Shown here: positions 58,801 through 64,000 of the stretch, piece after piece | Layout: each line of letters starts with the position of its first letter | How positions within the stretch are numbered: position 1 is the stretch's first letter | NCBI GenBank assembly: GCA_905250115.1 | Contig: CAJNOI010000087.1 | Span: forward strand, 252,248-316,247 | Source of the DNA: Adineta steineri | Taxonomy: Eukaryota; Rotifera; Eurotatoria; Adinetida; Adinetidae | Direction of reading: 5' to 3' | Length of the DNA stretch: 64,000 nucleotides | Position numbers and translations under genes: made by a program | The notes under the pieces: model-generated | Database searches by the model: none | What the model saw: the letters and a program-made list of their open reading frames with translations, nothing else | Told to the model about the DNA's origin: nothing

Positions 58801-59357
58801 ACGCATTTGTTTGATAGCATTATATTCTAATGTAATAGTGCAAGCGCCGGATCGAATCAATAACCGAAATAATATTTTTTTATTCGTAACACAATAAAAA
58901 GGAGTAGATTGTCATATATTCAAAATATCAAATTTGTAATACGCCTATTAAATCCTCTTTTATGTATTAGGATCGATTGATTTCTCTCATCTAAAGCTCC
59001 ATGCAGAAAAACAAAGTATACCACAAGACTCAGCTTATCGAGCTCTACAAACTAGGACTCACACCTGGGGACCTTCTCTCGTTAGATGATATCATTCCGG
59101 CATGACTATTCAGGCTGAAATGTTTTTTTTTCTATAAGAACACACCTGTTTAAGACCATGAGTTAGAATTGATAAAATAGCGAATCGAATTCGTTCTATT
59201 GCACCATATTGTGATGTTAATGAATCACCTGGAAAATTAACTACTAATTCAACAATTGATTTAAAATTTAATAAGAGTCTATGCACAGATGACGATCTAA
59301 AGAAATTTCTATTAGATTCTCAATTGTAACAAAATCATTCGCTTACAAATTATTCAT
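52864..59357 (-). CDS. RUBCN: Rubicon-family autophagy/endosome regulator (RUN + Rubicon homology domain)
   Basis: A 6.5-kb minus-strand gene with at least 15 exons. A tiny 11-base first exon (ATG at 59357) splices to SSVHRLLLNFKSIVELVVNF and GAIERIRFAILSILTHGLKQ, the start of a RUN domain. This continues in the exon at about 57846-58063 (ENLRLTVEQWIDQSVITQCL) and at about 55964-56073 (FVICIRTVESSDPSLLINID). A long Ser-rich disordered middle follows. The C-terminal Rubicon-homology domain is diagnostic: CAGCGRGVEKGYAHRFRYCE, YFCRSCHCDKRFYLPS, LRMMNQLRWALYFLRNYI, CDLCYVKGYICEICKNEKSI and CHSCFHTQCHE...CPKC, a full set of Zn-binding Cys/His residues. It ends TSSSRSKTSSND at 52864. Family role: binds Rab7 and the UVRAG-PI3K complex and restrains autophagosome maturation. 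Introns carry two MITE-like elements and, on the opposite strand, a small secreted-peptide gene. Confidence 0.88.
54352..54521. mobile_element. MITE (170 bp, TAGTGGCGTAA termini) in Rubicon intron
   Basis: TAGTGGCGTAACCAA at 54352 is the inverted complement, with one mismatch, of TTGATTACGCCACTA ending at 54521. If the ends are GTGGCG/CGCCAC, both sides are flanked by TA, compatible with a TA target duplication. The interior is GC-rich and contains telomere-like hairpin copy I. No coding capacity. Confidence 0.78.
54402..54468. repeat. Telomere-like G/C hairpin, copy I
   Basis: CTGAGGGTGTGGGCGCGGGTG on the left pairs with ACCCACATCCACACTCTCA on the right. It is nested inside the MITE at 54352-54521. 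Confidence 0.75.
57382..57729 (+). CDS. Small secreted protein, candidate amidated neuropeptide precursor, nested in a Rubicon intron
   Basis: A single-exon plus-strand frame of 115 residues; a second Met at residue 11 (57412) may be the true start. Residues about 17-42 form a hydrophobic signal peptide (VLPFLLSFLFICCSLISITN) with likely cleavage after TNA. An Asn-rich stretch follows, then RNQRGTGYFVYRKGEY and a C-terminal block FVPDRRHHFTKNMRPYIGRRR. Dibasic Arg-Arg at 99-100 and Gly-Arg-Arg-Arg at 112-115 bracket HHFTKNMRPYI (101-111), the classical layout for release of an 11-residue C-terminally amidated peptide. I do not recognise the family. It lies entirely within the Rubicon intron between about 56073 and 57846, on the other strand. 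Short single-exon genes can be spurious, but the signal peptide and processing sites together are unlikely by chance. Confidence 0.65.
   Translation: MLFFFYFNTTMNNTSSSTIYVLPFLLSFLFICCSLISITNASSLSINNNNNNYNKDWRRIISTENSMNNNNNAWLERNQRGTGYFVYRKGEYLIFVPDRRHHFTKNMRPYIGRRR
58599..59077. mobile_element. Inverted-repeat element (about 480 bp) in Rubicon intron
   Basis: The left arm (58599-58665: GAAGATCCCCAAGTGTGAGT then CCTAGTTTGTAGAGCTGAGT) is mirrored by the right arm (58999-59077: ACTCAGCTTATCGAGCTCTA and onward to GGGGACCTTC), with a short insertion GCTCGATA-like in one arm. The words GTCTTGTGGTATA and TTTGTTTTTCT are also shared. The interior is non-coding. A non-autonomous DNA element is likely; no clear target duplication found. 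Confidence 0.78.
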
Positions 59358-59538
59358 TTTTTATTTGTATAAAAAAGAAATTTTGATTGAATATCATATA
59401 TCTATTTATTTATTTATTAAAATTTTATCTAAAACAAGAAATATTTTCTTTTTATCGCTAACAATTTTTATGCATAATCAATTAAAAAAGAATCACAATA
59501 TCAAATCAAGCAAACTCTATCATATATATGTATGTTGT

Positions 59539-60071
59539 TTATTCCGCATCATCTTCATTTTCTTTTTTCGATGGATTTTTAGTAACAACACCTTTTTTTA
59601 AAATAATATTTGCATAAATTGCACTTTCACCTGTACCTAAAATAGATATAAACAGTGCGAGAGAAGCATTTCTATTAGATTATACTTACGAACAACAGCG
59701 AAACATTTTTTTGCTCGTTCATAGAATTGAAAACGTTCAACCATTTCAAATTGAACATTATTTCCAACAATTTGTTTATATTCATTCCATATAGGAACAT
59801 CTAAACCTTTTTTTTTATCATTATCAACAAGATCCATTAATGCAACTGGTTCAGTCACATATTGATCTAATGGAAATAATTTTAAAATTTGTCGAAGTAA
59901 TCTAGGGATTGGTAAACCATCACAAGAAATTAAACGAGCGCCATTTGCTCGTGCTATTGATTCTGATGGAAAATTCGAATCAGCTAATACGATTTCATCT
60001 CCATGACCCATCGATGCCAATGCATAGAGTAATTCAGGTGAAATTAATTGAGGAATACCTTTTAAAGGCAT
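59539..60071 (-). CDS. FUOM: L-fucose mutarotase
   Basis: A two-exon minus-strand gene of about 160 residues. Exon 1 starts MPLKGIPQLISPELLYALAS at 60071 and contains MGHGDEIVLADSNFP (catalytic His and Asp region), DGLPIPRLL, LFPLDQYV, PVALMDLV, VPIWNEYK and the FYERAKKCFAVV end block. A short intron (about 59638-59690) then leads to TGESAIYANIILKKGVV and an acidic tail ENEDDAE, stop at 59539. This is nearly the whole length of animal FUOM. It interconverts alpha and beta anomers of L-fucose in the fucose salvage pathway in the cytosol. It is divergent from DCP2, with 271 bases between the starts. Confidence 0.95.
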
Positions 60072-60342
60072 TTAAAAAATATTTTTTTTTGTTACTAATA
60101 TTTAAATTAAAAAATAAATAAACATTAGATTGTTGCATGATTATCATCCATAGTTTACCAACATGTTTATATTTTGATCCAATATGAATGGAGAGGAACA
60201 TGATCATATGAAAATGTGTCTGTCAATTTCGATGTAAAATAAAAGAAAACGAATTTAATTCCCAAGTCCTTTTCTCTTCTTCTTTTTTTTTGTATTCCAA
60301 CTTTCCCTTGGTTTTTTGTTTTTTTTTCGTGTCTCAATTATT
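60072..60342. promoter_or_regulatory. Shared upstream region of FUOM and DCP2
   Basis: 271 bases separate two divergent start codons, so a bidirectional promoter is likely. It contains T-rich tracts near 60270-60330. No TATA box or factor site can be firmly assigned. Confidence 0.5.
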
Positions 60343-63300
60343 ATGTCATCGGAACCACAACAAATCCCAACAAAAGTATTAGACGATTTATGCAGGTAAA
60401 ATATTTCGAAATTATTTCATTAATATATAACATTTTTTTTGTATTTCCTAGTCGTTTTATAATTAATATACCAGCTGAACAACGTGATGATCTTGTTCGA
60501 GTATTATTTGCTGTTGAATTAGCTCATTGGTTTTATATTGATTTTTATTGTGAAGATGATGTTGATTTACAAATATGTAATATTAAGGATTTTGCTCAAC
60601 AAAGTAGAAATAAATATTGAATAAATAAATTGATAGATGGAACTTTTGATTTATTAATTCTAGTTTTTCAACATTGTCCATTTCTTCGTGATTACGTTAA
60701 TAATCTCGATGGAATTTTATCTCATTGGCGTGGCTATAAATTAAGTGTACCAACATATGGTGCAGTTTTAATCGATCCAACATATGAACATGTTTTACTT
60801 GTACGTGGATTTTATAATCGTGAAAGTTGGGGTTTTCCAAAAGGAAAAGTGCAAGAAAATGAAAGCCCATTAAAATGTGCTATACGAGAAGTAGGAGAAA
60901 AAATTTTTATTTTATTTAGAATTGCTTTTTTTTCATTAATTTTATCTTAGGTTTTAGAAGAAGTTGGTTTTGATATGAAAGATCGAGCTTTTGAAGATCA
61001 ATTTTTAGAACGTGATTTAAATGGTCAACTTATTCGTTTATATATTGTTAAACAAGTACCACTTGATACAAAATTTGCGCCGAAAACAAAAAATGAAATT
61101 AAAGTATGAAATAAAAAAATATTTTATCGGCTTGTCCACATAAAATCGTACCTCTATGGGCGAATTTTTTAGAGAAAAATATATTTATCTCCTGAAGCTG
61201 ATGACACATATAGTCCGGATTTTCAGCAAAAGTCTCACAGTGAACACACATGTGTCTGAAATGATTGTTTATAGTGGAGAAATAGACATGCGAAAACGTG
61301 ATTCCATCATGACATATATTTCTGCGGCGCAAAGGCAGGTTTCCTTTTTTTAGATACTGTCTCATCTAGTCTATCAATTTGCTACAAATCGTGTTTTTTT
61401 TATCCCTACTGTTAAACAGAATTTTGCGCTTTTGTGCTATCGGTTAAACATGTCGTTCCGTTTTGTATGATTCCGCAACGAGTTATATTTTTGATCGCAA
61501 AACACAAACAGCTTTGGTAAACTTAAGAAAAGCTCACATAGACTGTATGGAGACTTATTGGTTTCCATATGACAGAGTTATAGAAATCGCATGAGGAGAA
61601 AACGTGATTCCGTCACGCCGATATATTTCTTTTTTGAACTAAACATTTAGAATAAGAAATCAATTAATTCTACTAACTGACTTTTGACTTGATAAGCATT
61701 TTATATAATATTCGGTCTGTGTATATATTATTAGAACATATCTAATTAGTTGCTTCAAGTTGTGTCGGAACTACTGAGATATTTCGACCAGACAAGAATT
61801 TCTAAAAAAAACGATTTAATAATAATTTCCGTTTTAATGTATTCATATTTATTTGAAAAGCCTCCGTACTCGAGTGCATAGTAATATTTAATAAAAGTAG
61901 TTTTTTTTAAATTATGACAACTTTTGATGCCTGATAAAATGTCATGAAATAGAAATTATGATTACGCAGTTATGTTTACATTCTTGTCCGAATAATATTA
62001 GTTTTAAGTACATTTATTTATAAAATTGAACTACTCTAAAATAATGACAATTAAAAACAAATTAAATTTTAAATATTAATTAAACAAAGCTTTTATCATT
62101 ATTTTAGCTTGAGAGCAAAAGGCGTGGAGTTGACAATAACAGTCGAAATCGAGATTATGATATTTTTATGTTTATTTAGGAAATGCGTTGGTTTCCAATA
62201 GATGATTTACCATGTCATCGACATGATACAACACCTCAAATTAAATTAAATCTTAATGCAAAAGCATTTTTTATGGTTATACCATTTATCAAGTAAGATA
62301 ACACGTTTATTCAATTGAATTGTTTAACATGTATATATTTCAATGTACTATGGTTCGAATCTATCTTATAGAGATATTCGTCGTTGGATAAATCAAGAAC
62401 GTGGAATATATACATCATCAAATGGTGATTCGGATAATGCTAATGACAAAGGAAATGGACGTCATAATCAATATTATCAACAACAACAACAACAACAGCC
62501 AAGACGACGAAAAACAACATATCCTGGTAATACACGTTCATTAAATATTCAACAAAATTTATTCGGTGTTGATCAACAAACATCGTCATATAGTAAGTTA
62601 ATGATATGTCACTATGATGATAAATTAATTATCTCTCGATATACCATGAGAGGATATTATGCTAAGAAGTACTGAGTGACAAATATTTGAACTTTTTTTA
62701 AGAAAATAAATTAATATTTAAATATGATTTGTTTTTCTGTTAATAAAGTTCGTGATGGTACATCTATAAATGGACGGCGTAAAAATTCAAGTAAAATTAT
62801 TGCTAATCTTACAACCGAAAATTCCGATGAACAACAATTATTAACGATGCCATCAAATAAAATTCAAAAACAACTAAGTGTACAAGATACAATTCAAAGA
62901 CATTTTTCTGAAATACTTAAAAATGCTTCTATTACTGTAACGGATAATACAACAATGACAGAAACATTACTAATGAGAGAAAATAAACCAATGGCTGTTA
63001 ATCCATTACGTAAGTGTCTAGACTATGATAATTTATTATCTGATATTCGATAAATTACTTTAAAAGTTTATGAGACTTACAAGTTTTTTTTTCCATTGAT
63101 AATGGTGAAAGAGAAAGAAATAAAAGAATTTCCTTTTATGACAAATAGATCATTTTTAGTTATTTGACTATGATGAATTCTAGAGGATATAGATGTGCTG
63201 TTTTCTTACTTGTTTTTGTAAATTGCTAGCATGTTTACCAAACATATGAATTATACTGTTGTTGTTTTCCTTCTATTGTAAATAGATCGTAATAAGTCTA

Positions 63301-64000
63301 TGAATATTTAACAGAGCTACGGATGCAACAGTGACAGTCATTTATCGATCTTCTGATGGAGTTGATAAATTGCTTGAAACCTACGATGGGAGTTGATGTA
63401 CTTTTTAGCTTAGACATCCTTAAAGTAACAGTGATTAATGGCATCAAACAGTACTCTTCACTGTAGATTATAAAATGTTTACTGTTAGAACGGATACTGC
63501 TGAACTATGATTATCATCACTGTTGTGTCTCTAAATAGAACTATGACATTCGTTTGAGTACAATCGAATGAAAAAACATTAATTTGAAATTTCCATATAC
63601 CATGAATGCTTATTTTCTTATACATCTTTCCTTTTCCTTTTTGATGAAATACCGATAATTTACTATTAATATACTGATATAATTACAATTCTCATGTGTA
63701 ATTAGCTTAGAAAATCAAAGACGAATGCTAACAAGTAGATGATAGTTTTTAAAAAATATAGAAAAAACTTCTGAGTTATAAAAAGAAAAAAGTCTTTTTT
63801 TATTCCAGACAAGATGGATAATAATTTATTTGATTAATGTTTTTATTGCATGAATAGACATAAATTATAATAATAAGAAAATTTTCGTTATCATAAAAAA
63901 TAAATAAATTCTTTTCATAGATATAAACCAACTGACACCACCAATGTCAAATGATGATGAAAATAAACATCCATTATCTTCTAAAAATCAAATAGGAAGT
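60343..64000 (+). CDS. DCP2: mRNA-decapping enzyme DCP2 (Nudix hydrolase), 3' end beyond window
   Basis: A plus-strand gene with eight exons visible; the last runs off at 64000. Box A region: VLDDLCS, RFIINIPAEQRDDLVRVLFA, ELAHWFYIDFYCEDD and QHCPFLRDYV. Nudix fold: VPTYGAVLIDPTYEHVLLVR, WGFPKGKVQENES and the catalytic Nudix box GKVQENESPLKCAIREV|LEEVGFD, which fits GX5EX7REUXEEXGU across an intron. Box B: EMRWFPIDDLPCHRHDTTP and AFFMVIPFIK, DIRRWI. The C-terminal part is Gln/Asn/Ser-rich and disordered. Exons: 60343-60395, 60452-60603, 60664-60890, 60951-61103, 62180-62292, 62372-62592, 62749-63009, 63921 onward. It removes the 5' m7G cap to start 5'-3' mRNA decay in P-bodies. The roughly 1.1-kb intron after 61103 contains a repeated segment. 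Confidence 0.95.
61292..61630. repeat. Pair of direct repeats in a DCP2 intron
   Basis: GAAAACGTGATTCCATCATG... (61292-61323) recurs as GAAAACGTGATTCCGTCACG... (61598-61630), both ending ATATATTTCT, about 300 bases apart. This could be the ends of a degenerate inserted element. It gives no coding signal. Confidence 0.55.

Noticed and set aside
1..64000. tRNA, rRNA, CRISPR arrays, bacterial operons or integrated viral genes
   Set aside because: No cloverleaf with intact A/B boxes, no spaced direct-repeat arrays, and no capsid, polymerase or integrase motifs were seen on either strand; a covariance-model scan would be needed to exclude small RNA genes.

Overview
The window is eukaryotic animal nuclear DNA. 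It is very A+T-rich and its genes are cut by many short GT-AG introns, several of them under 100 bases. The encoded proteins are metazoan: alpha-neurexin, a Distal-less homeodomain, a KLHL10-type Kelch protein, basigin, Rubicon and a two-pore potassium channel. A bdelloid rotifer (Rotaria/Adineta type) fits best. The reasons are two tandem intronless ADP-ribosyltransferase-TPR genes of a kind I recall as abundant in bdelloids, and many dispersed copies of a TGTGGG-like G-rich motif, which I recall as the bdelloid telomere repeat. The organism call is inference from the sequence and memory, not a database result.

Layout. 0-5 kb: the end of a ribosomal protein L8 gene (+), then a myristoylated PP2C phosphatase (-). 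5.5-11.5 kb: a full alpha-neurexin (-) with a foldback transposon in one intron. 14-22.8 kb: a tight run of minus-strand genes, MSH4 (apparently missing its N-terminal part), ARB2A/FAM172A, SYAP1 (containing a 10-N assembly gap) and PDHA1. Basigin (23.1 kb, +) diverges from PDHA1. 25-30.3 kb: KLHL10 and an unrecognised disordered acidic protein. 30.3-36 kb: a Dll/Dlx homeobox gene flanked by gene-free DNA. 36-38.6 kb: NOP58 with a MITE in an intron. 40.5-46.5 kb: a tandem duplication of an intronless ART-TPR gene, one copy broken by a nonsense codon. 48-52.3 kb: a K2P channel with three candidate alternative first exons. 52.9-59.4 kb: Rubicon, with a small secreted, possibly neuropeptide, gene nested in one intron on the opposite strand. 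59.5-64 kb: fucose mutarotase (-) and the decapping enzyme DCP2 (+, running off the end), divergent from each other.

Most genes are unrelated housekeeping or neuronal genes. Possible functional links are PDHA1 (pyruvate oxidation) head-to-head with basigin (chaperone of pyruvate/lactate carriers), and NOP58 and DCP2 as RNA-metabolism genes.

The most unusual features are: (1) at least nine dispersed hairpins whose left arm is G-rich (GAGGGTGTGGGTG-like) and right arm is C-rich, several nested in MITE-like elements and one exactly at the junction of the ART-TPR duplication; (2) the ART-TPR pair, with a conserved uncharacterised N-terminal domain and differing TPR number; (3) the nested amidated-peptide candidate; (4) an N-truncated MSH4 with a divergent ATPase signature in a supposedly ameiotic lineage; (5) a basigin without the normally invariant intramembrane glutamate.

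Exon boundaries were placed by eye from GT-AG sites, reading frame and family alignment from memory. Gene spans therefore include introns and are approximate at internal junctions.
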